Origin: a virus
Virus record (IMG/VR): IMGVR_UViG_3300050138_000621
Coordinates: 104,647-168,646 of that record
Length of the DNA: 64,000 nt
Reading direction: 5' to 3' (one strand)
Shown here: piece by piece, positions 7,510 through 15,421 of the stretch
Layout of the letters: every line of letters begins with the position of its first letter
Numbering within the stretch: position 1 is the stretch's first letter
Program-made: the position numbers and the translations under genes
The notes under the pieces: model-generated
What the model saw: the letters and a program-made list of their open reading frames with translations, nothing else
Told to the model about the DNA's origin: nothing
Database searches by the model: none

Positions 7510-8072
7510 TAGAGGGCTCCCGCGATTTTCAATACCGCGTAGATGGCGGCGTAGTTCGTGAGGTGGTGCACGGACTGGTCGAAGCCGAGGCTCCACCAGA
7601 ACAGTCGGTTGCCGTGAAGGGCGCGCCGGGCGTCACGCTGGTCCAGCTTCAGGAGGTATTCCTCGTACTCGCACCACTGGTCGAAGGTGGGCTCGAAGTA
7701 CCTGTCCCCGGGCTTCGCAGCGAGGATCTCCTTGCAGCAAAGCACCTGGTGCCCGGAGCGCATCTTCCAGCGGCCCATGTACTTGGGGCCTGCCTTGATG
7801 CGGTCGAAGTAGAAGTGGACGATACCGTCGCCGAGGCCGATGAGCATCCCGAACCCGAGCGGGGCCGGGTGGTCGAAATAGAACAGGACGCCGGCAGAGA
7901 TCAGCGTTGTGAAGATGAAATGGTTCGAGACGTGGGACAACAAGGGGCCCAGGAAGTCCCATCCGCGCGCCGCTTTGCGCTGGTGGTAGTCAGTCTGGAG
8001 GAGCCAGTCGGCTACGAGCTGCTTGTAGTTGAAGACGACCAGCAGCAGGAAGATGAGGGGCACGATGTTCAT
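7509..8072 (-). CDS. Membrane protein, DUF3307-like (187 aa)
   Basis: Starts with a membrane segment (IVPLIFLLLVVFNY) followed by LVADWLLQTDYHQRKA and further hydrophobic segments with HVSNHFIF and GDGIVHFYFDRIK. The paired His/Asp residues inside membrane segments resemble the DUF3307 family as I remember it, whose function is unknown. The ATG is 7 bases after a class A promoter. Confidence 0.7.
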   Translation of the reverse strand: MNIVPLIFLLLVVFNYKQLVADWLLQTDYHQRKAARGWDFLGPLLSHVSNHFIFTTLISAGVLFYFDHPAPLGFGMLIGLGDGIVHFYFDRIKAGPKYMGRWKMRSGHQVLCCKEILAAKPGDRYFEPTFDQWCEYEEYLLKLDQRDARRALHGNRLFWWSLGFDQSVHHLTNYAAIYAVLKIAGAL

Positions 8073-8079
8073 GGTCAGC

Positions 8080-8091
8080 CTATAGCGAACG
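8080..8091 (-). promoter_or_regulatory. Class A promoter
   Basis: CGTTCGCTATAG on the minus strand, 7 bases to the ATG at 8072. The TAG of TATAG also serves as the stop codon of the upstream gene (ending NRSL). Confidence 0.85.
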
Positions 8092-8355
8092 GTTGCGTTT
8101 CGCCAAGTCCCTGGCCTTCATGGGATGGTCGAAGCCCCTCTCCGTCAGCCGGTTGAGGATGTCGAGCAGGTCTTTGCGCTCCCAAGTGGTGCCGTATTTG
8201 ACGACCGTCCAGTTCGCTGGGTCCAGGGCGTACACGAAGTCCGGTCGTTCACCCACGAACTTGGCGTCGAGCAGGTGGTCGACATGGTTCTCTCGGCACC
8301 AGAACCGATACTGTTCGTAGGTCCCGGCGATGACCAGGTACCGTTTTTGAGGCAT
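8080..8355 (-). CDS. Hypothetical protein (91 aa)
   Basis: Begins MPQKRYLVIAGTYEQYRFWC; alternating helix and strand with several aromatic residues. It resembles small uncharacterised phage proteins that carry a Rossmann-like start, but no motif is diagnostic. The ATG is 7 bases after a class A promoter and its stop lies inside the next class A promoter. Confidence 0.65.
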   Translation of the reverse strand: MPQKRYLVIAGTYEQYRFWCRENHVDHLLDAKFVGERPDFVYALDPANWTVVKYGTTWERKDLLDILNRLTERGFDHPMKARDLAKRNRSL

Positions 8356-8362
8356 GCCCGGT

Positions 8363-8374
8363 CTATAGCGAACG
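8363..8374 (-). promoter_or_regulatory. Class A promoter
   Basis: Seven bases to the ATG at 8355. Confidence 0.85.
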
Positions 8375-8410
8375 GCCCCCCGGGGGACGCGCTATACGAG
8401 CAGCGAGTCG

Positions 8411-8417
8411 CAATCAT
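8411..8417 (+). promoter_or_regulatory. Class B element CAATCAT
   Basis: Plus strand, 9 bases to the ATG at 8427 of the HNH gene. Confidence 0.5.
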
Positions 8418-8426
8418 CCCTGTGCG

Positions 8427-9239
8427 ATGATATCCGCTGAGAAACCCTGCGGTCACTGCACGCTAACCAAGCCGGCCGCCGAGTTCTATGTCGAGAACAG
8501 AAGTGGTACACACCGCCTGACCTCATGGTGCCGCTCGTGTACTCAGGCCGCAAATAGGGCTCGGACCTGGGATCCGGAGACCGGCACCTTCGTCAAGAGG
8601 CCCACCCGCCAATCACCTCCTGGCATGAAATATTGCGGCGCGTGCAAGCAAGACAAAGCCAGTGGCCGGTTCTTTCGCAAACGGGACTCAAAGGATGGTC
8701 TCCAGAGCTACTGCATAGACTGTCGCAATAAAGCGGCCCGCGCACCTACGGGACGGAAGCAATCACGAACCGCGCAACAGAGATTCAGTCGCTCAGCAAA
8801 GGGAAGGGCCGCGCAGCGGATGCGCCAGTCGACTCCAGAGTACAAATTGGTGCACCGCCTAAGGGAGCGTCAACGCAAGATCCTCAAACGAGGCAAGAGC
8901 GCCAAACTCATGAGCACGATGGAGGCCCTGGACTGTACGGCAAAGGAGTTGGTACAACACCTAGAGAGGCAGTTCACCGATGGGATGACCTGGGAGAATA
9001 TGGGGACGGCGTGGCATGTAGACCATGTGCTTGAAATCGCACGGTTCGACCTTGCCGACCCAAAGCAGTACGGATGTGCGTTCCACTATTCAAATCTACA
9101 GCCCTTGTCGATCGAGAACCACCGAACCAAAACTGCGGAATTCCTTAGCTACTGGCATTCGGGGCAGAGGCGATCAGGGCCTCAACCTCTTCTTGCGTCA
9201 GTGGCCGGCCCTCAAACTTCGACTGGAGCGCCTTGCTGA
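8427..9239 (+). CDS. HNH homing endonuclease, divergent member (270 aa)
   Basis: Contains two zinc-ribbon-like repeats (CGHC/CRSC and CGAC/CIDC), a basic middle, and an HNH core: MTWENMGTAWHVDHVLEIARF with FHYSNLQPL. It belongs with the GSAVRDLGCT group but has LDCTAKEL in place of the signature. The last 30 residues, rich in Gly/Pro/Gln, overlap the convergent RNase H gene by 95 bases and are probably read-through of displaced sequence. Confidence 0.85.
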   Translation: MISAEKPCGHCTLTKPAAEFYVENRSGTHRLTSWCRSCTQAANRARTWDPETGTFVKRPTRQSPPGMKYCGACKQDKASGRFFRKRDSKDGLQSYCIDCRNKAARAPTGRKQSRTAQQRFSRSAKGRAAQRMRQSTPEYKLVHRLRERQRKILKRGKSAKLMSTMEALDCTAKELVQHLERQFTDGMTWENMGTAWHVDHVLEIARFDLADPKQYGCAFHYSNLQPLSIENHRTKTAEFLSYWHSGQRRSGPQPLLASVAGPQTSTGAPC

Positions 9240-9663
9240 GGCGATCGGCTATCTGATTGAACTCCCGCCTGATCCACTGGAATCGCACCGATGGGAACTT
9301 CTTCATCAGCCCTTTGGTCGAGGCCGTGTACTTCGCCAGCGTTGGTTCATGGACATTGAAGGCGCCTGATAAATGCCCGGCGATCAGTTGGGAATCGAGA
9401 TGGACGACGATGTGGTCCCCTTCGTGGCCGTTCTGAATGAGCCATCGCAAGAGGCTGTTGACGGCGAAGTGCTCGGCGGTGTTACCCGTTAGGTGCTCGC
9501 CCTCGCCCATGTAGAACGAGTGGTGGGCGACGTACTCGCCGGTCGAGCGCCGGACCAGCCATCCGATGTAATTGCACGGGGTCGTCTTCGGGCCCGTCTT
9601 CTTGCCCCAGGCGCCGCCGACGACGGAGCCATCTGTCCAGCAGTGCAACATGTTCTCACCCAC
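9145..9663 (-). CDS. rnhA: Ribonuclease HI
   Basis: RNase HI removes RNA from RNA-DNA hybrids, for example primers during phage DNA replication. Visible signatures: the first catalytic Asp in CWTDGSVVGG, Glu in GNTAEHFAVNSLL, Asp in VVHLDSQL, and the last Asp region in REFNQIADRLSKAL. About 172 residues, normal for the family. The start could be GTG at 9663 or the ATG at 9651; the GGGTGAG before the ATG slightly favours the shorter form. It overlaps the upstream gene by 8 bases. Confidence 0.88.
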   Translation of the reverse strand: MGENMLHCWTDGSVVGGAWGKKTGPKTTPCNYIGWLVRRSTGEYVAHHSFYMGEGEHLTGNTAEHFAVNSLLRWLIQNGHEGDHIVVHLDSQLIAGHLSGAFNVHEPTLAKYTASTKGLMKKFPSVRFQWIRREFNQIADRLSKALQSKFEGRPLTQEEVEALIASAPNASS

Positions 9664-9889
9664 GACGATCCCGAATCCAAAATAATAATCGGTAGATAAG
9701 TCGAAGAGGGCCCTCGTGGCTTTTGAGGTTAAGTCTCCACCAGGCGTTTGACCCGACGGGTGGCAAGGGCGGGATCTTCGACCAAACCCATCTCGCGGCC
9801 TTGACGAGGCGGGGCCTCACGATGACCATCGCGCCGACTACTGCCGAGGCGGCCATGACAGCGTCGGTCCACTTCGCTTCTGAAGACAT
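9656..9889 (-). CDS. Small membrane-associated protein (77 aa)
   Basis: Begins MSSEAKWTDAVMAASAVVGAMVIVRP with an AGAGGGA site upstream. One hydrophobic segment is followed by a basic, Trp-rich tail (WWRLNLKS, RLLFWIRDRRG) that should lie against the membrane. No family recognised. It overlaps the RNase H gene by 8 bases. Confidence 0.55.
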   Translation of the reverse strand: MSSEAKWTDAVMAASAVVGAMVIVRPRLVKAARWVWSKIPPLPPVGSNAWWRLNLKSHEGPLRLIYRLLFWIRDRRG

Positions 9890-10025
9890 GTTCGTCCCTC
9901 TGGCCAGGTGTGAGCTGGCGCACCAAGAAAGTCGGCGTTCAACAGGTGTCTGCCCCGTGCGCACAGAGCATTGGCCACCTTCAGAGGGGAGGCGCCCGAC
10001 TAACCTAGGACTAGCGAGCGCTTTG

Positions 10026-10098
10026 TGGACCCTGTCGGACTTGAACCGACCACCCCCTGCGTGCAAAGCAGGTGCTCTCCCAGATGAGCTAAGGGCCC
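10026..10098 (-). tRNA. tRNA-Ala (anticodon TGC)
   Basis: Complete 73-base cloverleaf: acceptor GGGCCCT with AGGGTCC, D arm from TAGCTC, anticodon stem CCTGC/GCAGG around TTTGCAC, and T arm GTCGG/CCGAC. CCA is not encoded. It lies between two minus-strand genes. Confidence 0.95.
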
Positions 10099-10105
10099 CG
10101 TGAAA

Positions 10106-10378
10106 CTACTTCTTGTGGACTCTGCTGACCATCGTGCTCGTCGACTCGGGCTCCTGTGGGCTGAAGATCCCGCGCAATGCTTCCAGGTCGCTCAGACCGG
10201 CGGGGGAGAGCGACCCGTACTTCGCGGCGCCCTCCAGGGTCGCGAGCATGCGGGCGAGCTGTTCTATGAGGGACGAGACGGCCACAAACGACGTGAGACC
10301 GTTCCCTTCGACCCCAAATGCTTTCGCGTACGTGGAGCCGCACTCTCTCCGGACATCGATCTTGAAGGTGGTTGTCAC
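10106..10378 (-). CDS. Hypothetical protein (90 aa)
   Basis: Begins MTTTFKIDVRRECGSTYAKAF; mainly helical with no known motif. Its ATG overlaps the stop of the upstream gene, so it is co-translated. The gene ends close to the tRNA-Ala gene. Confidence 0.65.
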   Translation of the reverse strand: MTTTFKIDVRRECGSTYAKAFGVEGNGLTSFVAVSSLIEQLARMLATLEGAAKYGSLSPAGLSDLEALRGIFSPQEPESTSTMVSRVHKK

Positions 10379-10662
10379 CGCATCTCTCCGGAGCGGTCGA
10401 CGGGGCCGCGGCAGGGCGTGCAGCAGGACCCGTCGGGGCAGTGGGCTCCGTCGCTGTCGCAGGCGTTGACCGTCTGGCCCCCGGCGATGATCTCGTTGAC
10501 GGCCAAATCCAGGAGGTCGATGAGGGCAAGGGCGTCGCAGCCGTGGATCGTCACCACGTCGCAGTCGAAGTCACCGTTATACTGCGTGATGGTGATTTCC
10601 TCGCCGTCCACGTGGACGTCGAACCCTGAGCGGTCTGGGATGCTTCCGATTTCTTTTTCCAT
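10375..10662 (-). CDS. Hypothetical protein with Cys-rich C-terminus (95 aa)
   Basis: An acidic N-terminal half (VDGEEITITQYNGDFDCD) is followed by a helix and a cysteine cluster (CDSDGAHCPDGSCCTPC) that could bind zinc. First gene behind a class A promoter, 7 bases away. Function unknown. Confidence 0.65.
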   Translation of the reverse strand: MEKEIGSIPDRSGFDVHVDGEEITITQYNGDFDCDVVTIHGCDALALIDLLDLAVNEIIAGGQTVNACDSDGAHCPDGSCCTPCRGPVDRSGEMR

Positions 10663-10669
10663 GATCTAC

Positions 10670-10681
10670 CTATAGCGAACG
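10670..10681 (-). promoter_or_regulatory. Class A promoter
   Basis: Seven bases to the ATG at 10662; its TAG is the stop codon of the gene ending at 10670. Confidence 0.85.
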
Positions 10682-10873
10682 CCCGAGAGTGTGCGTCGCG
10701 CAGCACTCCTCGCTGCAGATCGGAGCCCCTCCCTTGGCCTTGGGCGACTGGTAGTCGATGAATCTCGTGAGGTACCCGCACTCCCAGCACGGATACCAGT
10801 CGGACACCACGAAGATGTCCTTCATCGGCTCCTGGAACGGCTCGGCGTCGGGGTATTTGGCTGAGAACCTCAT
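10670..10873 (-). CDS. Zinc-ribbon-like small protein (67 aa)
   Basis: Contains WYPCWECGYLTRF and PICSEECCATH, two cysteine pairs spaced like a zinc ribbon. The ATG overlaps the stop of the AAA ATPase gene (ATGA), so it is translated with it. The stop codon is the TAG of the next class A promoter. It could be a partner of the ATPase; this is inferred only from coupling. Confidence 0.6.
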   Translation of the reverse strand: MRFSAKYPDAEPFQEPMKDIFVVSDWYPCWECGYLTRFIDYQSPKAKGGAPICSEECCATHTLGRSL

Positions 10874-12201
10874 TGCTTGTTGTCCCAGAGGAGCGCCACT
10901 GCCCGCCGCTTGCAGCGGCCGGTCAGGCCGCTGGGGCTCTCGGTCACCGGGGAGCTGTCCGCCATCGCCTTGGCCTCGATGTCGTCGCGGAGGATGCGCT
11001 TGCAAATCTTCAAGCGGCCCTCGTAGTCCAGCTCGGGGATCTCTATGATGACGTCGACGCGGCCAGAGCGTGTGGATTCGCCGTTCTCGTCGGGTCGACC
11101 GATCGCCTCGTCGATCTGGTCGATGTGGTTGGTGGTGATGAACAGCAGGCAGCCCGCGTTCCCCTGAATGCCGTCGATCGCGTTCAGGACTGTGGTGAAG
11201 TTCAGGGTGCCTGTCACGTTCTTGCGGCCATGGAAGACGGTGTCGAAGTCCTCGAAGAGAACGATTCGCTGGCCGAACTTCTCGGAGCCCTGCTTCCACG
11301 CCCTCAGGAATTGGGCATCGGACATGCCGGCGACGTTGATGATGACGACGGGGATGTCCAGGTCGTGGGCGACGGCAGAGATCAAGCTCGTCTTGCCGGT
11401 CCCTGGCTTGCCGTGGAGCAGGTATCCGCGCTTGTACTCCAGCTCGGCGTCGACGTACCACTGCCGGTTCTCCTTCCAGAAGCGAACGTCCTGGAAGAGC
11501 ATGCGATGCGCGTCCGTGAACGACAGACGATGCGAGAACGGAGTCGCGTGAGGCGCTGGGTCCTCGGCGGGGTCGAAATTGACGGGCTCACCAGCATCCC
11601 TCCAGGCTGTGCTCGGCTCCGTAGATTTGAATTCGTGGTCGATCGAGATGCCGGTGCCGGCGGCGTCCGGGGAGATGGTGACGATCGAGAACGCGCGTTT
11701 ACTGCGAGTCTCTTCCTCCTTGGCGAGATCGAGGAACTCCCCGGCGTCGGTGAGAAGGTCTTTCATGTTGACGGTCCCGTTGATGAAGCGCATCTGTGAC
11801 CGCTTGACCATGTCCCCATCGGCATCCCGTGCAATTGGGGTGAGCAGGATGGGCGCGCCCTTGTAGAAGTAGAGGCTCAGGGAGTCGGCGACCTTCCTGT
11901 AGAAGATGTGCCGCGTCTTGCCGGTGGTGAACGTATGCGGCAGCAGGTCGTAGCAGTCACCGCCGACAGAATGAGTGCGCCCGGTTCGGCTCAAAAAGAC
12001 GGAGACGGCTTCGGTGGTCTGGATGTCGTTCAGCTCGATGGACGTAATCACCAGGCTCCCAGCGACTCCCAGCGCCTTCTCTCCGATCTTCTTCGCGACG
12101 GCCCGAAGGGCTGTCATCAACGGGGAGGTCGCGACGAGGGCGAAGGCGATGCCGGCGGAGATGTAGGGGTGTCGGTGGATCTCGCGGAGGAGGGCATCCA
12201 T
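10870..12201 (-). CDS. BCS1-like AAA ATPase with N-terminal membrane segment (443 aa)
   Basis: The N-terminus has a hydrophobic segment (ISAGIAFALVATSPLM) and a beta-rich middle. The C-terminal AAA module shows Walker A HGKPGTGKTS, a VIINVAGMSDAQFL segment, Walker B IVLFEDFDTV, sensor 1 LLFITTNHIDQID and the arginine region SGRVDVIIEIPELD. The order N-anchor, beta domain, AAA is that of mitochondrial BCS1 and its bacterial and phage relatives, which move or remodel proteins. The start at 12201 follows the class A promoter by 7 bases. Substrate unknown; the downstream zinc-ribbon gene is coupled. Confidence 0.85.
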   Translation of the reverse strand: MDALLREIHRHPYISAGIAFALVATSPLMTALRAVAKKIGEKALGVAGSLVITSIELNDIQTTEAVSVFLSRTGRTHSVGGDCYDLLPHTFTTGKTRHIFYRKVADSLSLYFYKGAPILLTPIARDADGDMVKRSQMRFINGTVNMKDLLTDAGEFLDLAKEEETRSKRAFSIVTISPDAAGTGISIDHEFKSTEPSTAWRDAGEPVNFDPAEDPAPHATPFSHRLSFTDAHRMLFQDVRFWKENRQWYVDAELEYKRGYLLHGKPGTGKTSLISAVAHDLDIPVVIINVAGMSDAQFLRAWKQGSEKFGQRIVLFEDFDTVFHGRKNVTGTLNFTTVLNAIDGIQGNAGCLLFITTNHIDQIDEAIGRPDENGESTRSGRVDVIIEIPELDYEGRLKICKRILRDDIEAKAMADSSPVTESPSGLTGRCKRRAVALLWDNKQ

Positions 12202-12208
12202 GTGAGGT

Positions 12209-12220
12209 CTATAGCGAACG
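12209..12220 (-). promoter_or_regulatory. Class A promoter
   Basis: Seven bases to the ATG at 12201 of the AAA ATPase. Divergent from the class A promoter at 12257. Confidence 0.85.
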
Positions 12221-12256
12221 GCGTCAGCCACTTACGCGACGCAGCACGACGGAACT

Positions 12257-12268
12257 CGTTCGCTATAG
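12257..12268 (+). promoter_or_regulatory. Class A promoter
   Basis: Seven bases to the ATG at 12276. Confidence 0.85.
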
Positions 12269-12275
12269 GCCTGGT

Positions 12276-12752
12276 ATGTCCATCGGTCGGGTCTCTTACG
12301 AATCCGCCTTTCATCGCGCCGCCAAGTTCGAGCACCTGTTCGAGTTCGTCTTCAGTCAGGTTCCTGTCGCAAGACGGGTCAAATTCATCGTCAGCGACAT
12401 GCTGAAGCCAGGCTTCAGCACAGGCGGTCTCACCTACACGCAGGGCGTCGTGACGATCGTCTTCATCGGCGTCAGCCGCGGAGACAAGCCGTACCCCTAC
12501 TTGGACCGACATGCGGTCCCCGAGGTGGACGCGGCCGTTGGTGGGACCGAGATCGAGAGCTGGGAGGAAGAGGTTCTCCTCACCCTCCTGCACGAGGCCC
12601 GGCACGTGCATCAGTTCGCGCAGCAAACGTTCCCCGCCAAGGAATCGATCCCCGCCGAGATCGACGCCGAGAGCTTCGCCAAGCGCGGGCTTACGAAGTG
12701 GCGACGTCTGCATCGGATCGCCGAGCACGTGACCGCGAAGATGGCCGCCTAG
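12276..12752 (+). CDS. Zincin-like putative metalloprotease (158 aa)
   Basis: The motif LLHEARHVHQ (HExxH at residues 106-110) plus a downstream PAEIDAE acid cluster fit a zinc metalloprotease in which two His and a distal Glu bind the metal. No signal peptide, so probably cytoplasmic. Single gene between two class A promoters. Substrate unknown. It is one of four HExxH proteins in the window, all different in context. Confidence 0.65.
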   Translation: MSIGRVSYESAFHRAAKFEHLFEFVFSQVPVARRVKFIVSDMLKPGFSTGGLTYTQGVVTIVFIGVSRGDKPYPYLDRHAVPEVDAAVGGTEIESWEEEVLLTLLHEARHVHQFAQQTFPAKESIPAEIDAESFAKRGLTKWRRLHRIAEHVTAKMAA

Positions 12753-12764
12753 CGTTCGCTATAG
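12753..12764 (+). promoter_or_regulatory. Class A promoter
   Basis: Seven bases to the ATG at 12772. Confidence 0.85.
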
Positions 12765-12771
12765 GCTGAGC

Positions 12772-13179
12772 ATGGCAAACGAACTGAAGCTCGCCAAGGC
12801 CGCCCGCGAGATCGCCCGTGAGCTGGACGAATCCCCTCGGCAAAATCCGTACCCGTTCGGGCGCGGCTTCGTGTTCCAGGGGGACGACAAGACTCCTTGC
12901 TGCGCCATCGGGCACGTGATCCAGAGGGCGGGACTGTCCGGCCTGGCCAAGGGCCGTCCCGACAACGACGGCAAGATCACATTCACCCGGAGCGATTGCG
13001 CCGTTGCCGATGCCTGCAACCTGAGACAGTTGTTCCCGAAGCGCGTCAACGACGCGATCTGCGACTTGGTCGACGCCAACGACGGCGCTCACGGCGCCCA
13101 GAGCGTCGCGGTGGCGATTTACCATTTCGCCGACGTTCTGGAGCTGGCTGCCGCTCCGACGGGCGACAAGGAGGAATAG
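12772..13179 (+). CDS. Hypothetical protein (135 aa)
   Basis: Begins MANELKLAKAAREIARELD and contains CCAIGHVIQRAG. The same Cys-CAI arrangement is seen in the gene at 21781 (PCGCAIAAAA), so the two may be distant relatives of an uncharacterised family. Heads the operon that continues into the Dam methylase. Confidence 0.6.
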   Translation: MANELKLAKAAREIARELDESPRQNPYPFGRGFVFQGDDKTPCCAIGHVIQRAGLSGLAKGRPDNDGKITFTRSDCAVADACNLRQLFPKRVNDAICDLVDANDGAHGAQSVAVAIYHFADVLELAAAPTGDKEE

Positions 13180-13184
13180 CCACG

Positions 13185-13448
13185 ATGGAAAACGAAGAGA
13201 TCACGACCGTGCTCACCCGCGAAGACCTCAAGGCCCGCGGCTGGACCGCACGCCAGATCCGCAAGCAGAAGCCCGACACCATCATCCGGGCGAAGCACCG
13301 CGGACGCCCGCGCTTCGGACACTCGCTCGTCAAAGTGCTGGCCGTCGAGGCCGCCATCGCCGAAGCCAAAGCGATCGTCGCTGCGTCCCGCGAGAAAACA
13401 GCCCCGATGGTCGTCGAGACCATCGCCCCGATCGCCGCGGTCGCCTGA
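13185..13448 (+). CDS. Small basic protein (87 aa)
   Basis: Starts after a strong GGAGG site (13171-13175). Contains LTREDLKARGWTARQIRKQK, which reads like a small DNA-binding or helix-turn-helix-like segment, then HRGRPRFGHS. Its stop overlaps the Dam start (TGATG), so the two are translationally coupled and may act together. Confidence 0.55.
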   Translation: MENEEITTVLTREDLKARGWTARQIRKQKPDTIIRAKHRGRPRFGHSLVKVLAVEAAIAEAKAIVAASREKTAPMVVETIAPIAAVA

Positions 13449-15421
13449 TGGCCAGACCATTTCTCAAGTGGGCAGGGGGAAAGACCCAGCTCTTGAAGGA
13501 CCTTCTCGCCCGCGCTCCCTCTACTTACGGGACCTACCATGAGCCGTTTGTTGGAGCAGGGGCCCTTTTCTTCGCTTTGCGGCCCCAAGCCGCCTTCCTC
13601 GGCGACATGAACCATGAGCTGATCATCACCTATCGCTCGATCCAAGACGATGTCGATGGTCTGGTGTCTGAGCTGCGGTCGGACGGCTACGAAAACAGCG
13701 CGGAAATGTTCGCCGAGATCCGGGCACTGGCCCCGACTTTTGAGGTGGAGATTGCCGCCCGCATGATCTACCTCAACAAGACCTGCTTCACTCCCAGATC
13801 TCAGGTCCTTCGAGAGGACGAAACTACCGCCGACATCGAAACTGTCCGCGTTGGCGACAGACTATGGAACGGCCGGGTCGTCCACGAGGTCCTGCGGCAG
13901 CACTACAGCGGGATCGTGCGGCGGATCAAGGTCCAAGGAAACCCATGGACAATGTCTGTTACGGCAGACCATCCAGTTCTGTCCATAAAGGCACCCACCG
14001 GACGTCAAGAACGTCGCTCGGTCGAAGCTCTGCGCAGCGCCATGCGCCTGGTCTCATCTAGCGAGTTGAAAAAAGGGGACTACGTCTGCTTGCCCACGTC
14101 CGGGACGGCCGCTCGAATGATCGACTGGCACCGCTTTTGGCCCTCCGACGCCGACTTCGGCCCCCAGGCCGAGAAGGTCCGTCTGTCCTCTGATGCCGGG
14201 GACGGAGACGTCGCCAGATTGCTTGGGTACTACGCCGCAGAAGGCAGCGCTTCGTACCAAGAGCGCCGCCCCGACGGTACCCGGGGGAATCTTCGTGGCC
14301 TCAGGTGGACCTTTGGCGAACACGAGCGTGACACCCACATCGCCGATCTAGATTCTATCTGCCAGCGATTGTTTGGAATCGCGCCGGCAGTGCGAAAGGG
14401 GGTTGGACGCAAATACTCGGTCGAGCTGAACTCAGTGCACGTAGCCAAGTTTGTGACGACCCTGGTGCCGGGACAATCGTGGGCCGAAGAGCCTTCCGAA
14501 CGAAAGACAAAACGATTTCACCCCTGTTTGCTGACGGCCCCCGTTGACGTCCAGGTCGACTTGCTGCGGGGCTGGTACCGAGCCAGGCAAAACAGTACCG
14601 AACTTACGGGTACGTGCACCGTGCTCCCCATGGCGCGGCAGATATACCGAATGGCCCAGCGCTGCGGGCTCAAGCCCTCCTGGCACATCTCCCATCCCAA
14701 GGGCGCAACCAAGCATCTAGACGGCACGCCAGTCGACAATACGACCGCACACGTCAGACTCTCAGGAGAGGACGTTGCGGTGCTCGGGTTTCCGCTCCAA
14801 CCGACCAGGAAGCGACGGCCCATTCAGAGAAGGGTTATCGACGGGTATTTGGTCGTCCGGGCGAGGGACATCGCCGACCTTGACTACGAGGGCGTCGTTT
14901 ACAACATCGAGGTCGACGGAGACCACCTCATTTGCGTCGACGGAGTGGTGTCACATAATTGTTTCAACGGCTTGTACCGAGTCAATAAAAAGGGCCGATT
15001 CAATGCACCTTTTGGCCGGTACAAGAACCCGACCATCTGCGACGAGGTCAACCTGCGAGCTTGCAGCGCCGCCCTCCACGCAAACGTGCAGGTGAACCAT
15101 GAGCACTTCACCGCGGTCGAAGGGCGCGCCAAGGAGGGCGACTTCGTTTACTTCGACCCGCCATACGCGCCGGTGACCGCCACCTCCAACTTCACCGCCT
15201 ACACCGCTGGCGGCTTCGGCCTCCAGGAGCAGACCGACCTGCGGGATATGGCCCTTCGAATGAAGAAGGCTGGGGTCCAGGTTCTGCTGTCGAACTCGTC
15301 GGCTCCATTGGTGGAGGAGCTGTACGGAGCCGACTTCTGCCTCGAACCGGTCCAAGCCCGCCGCAGCATCAATGAATCTGGCGACAAGCGCGGCAAGGTC
15401 AAGGAGTACCTCATCCGATGA
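13448..15421 (+). CDS. dam: DNA adenine methyltransferase (Dam type) interrupted by an intein
   Basis: Dam transfers a methyl group from S-adenosylmethionine to adenine N6. The N-extein (residues 1-112) holds the cofactor motif FLKWAGGKTQLL and FVGAGALFFAL; the C-extein (from residue 505) holds the catalytic FVYFDPPYAPV. Joining the exteins restores the conserved Dam segment MIYLNKT-CFNGLYRVN and gives a 265-residue enzyme, close to the usual 260-280. The intein therefore sits in a strictly conserved stretch. The ATG overlaps the upstream stop; the 3' end overlaps the next gene (ATGA). Likely role: protecting phage DNA from host restriction. Confidence 0.95.
   Translation: MARPFLKWAGGKTQLLKDLLARAPSTYGTYHEPFVGAGALFFALRPQAAFLGDMNHELIITYRSIQDDVDGLVSELRSDGYENSAEMFAEIRALAPTFEVEIAARMIYLNKTCFTPRSQVLREDETTADIETVRVGDRLWNGRVVHEVLRQHYSGIVRRIKVQGNPWTMSVTADHPVLSIKAPTGRQERRSVEALRSAMRLVSSSELKKGDYVCLPTSGTAARMIDWHRFWPSDADFGPQAEKVRLSSDAGDGDVARLLGYYAAEGSASYQERRPDGTRGNLRGLRWTFGEHERDTHIADLDSICQRLFGIAPAVRKGVGRKYSVELNSVHVAKFVTTLVPGQSWAEEPSERKTKRFHPCLLTAPVDVQVDLLRGWYRARQNSTELTGTCTVLPMARQIYRMAQRCGLKPSWHISHPKGATKHLDGTPVDNTTAHVRLSGEDVAVLGFPLQPTRKRRPIQRRVIDGYLVVRARDIADLDYEGVVYNIEVDGDHLICVDGVVSHNCFNGLYRVNKKGRFNAPFGRYKNPTICDEVNLRACSAALHANVQVNHEHFTAVEGRAKEGDFVYFDPPYAPVTATSNFTAYTAGGFGLQEQTDLRDMALRMKKAGVQVLLSNSSAPLVEELYGADFCLEPVQARRSINESGDKRGKVKEYLIR
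13784..14959 (+). mobile_element. Intein (392 aa) with LAGLIDADG homing endonuclease, in the Dam gene
   Basis: Splice residues are Cys1 at the start (CFTPRSQVL) and HN at the end (VVSHN) followed by Cys+1. Block B shows VTADHPVLS with the expected T..H. Blocks F and G are VYNIEVDGDHLICVDGVVSHN-like. The inner DOD motif is LLGYYAAEGS. All residues needed for protein splicing are present, so it should remove itself and join the two Dam parts. Confidence 0.95.
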
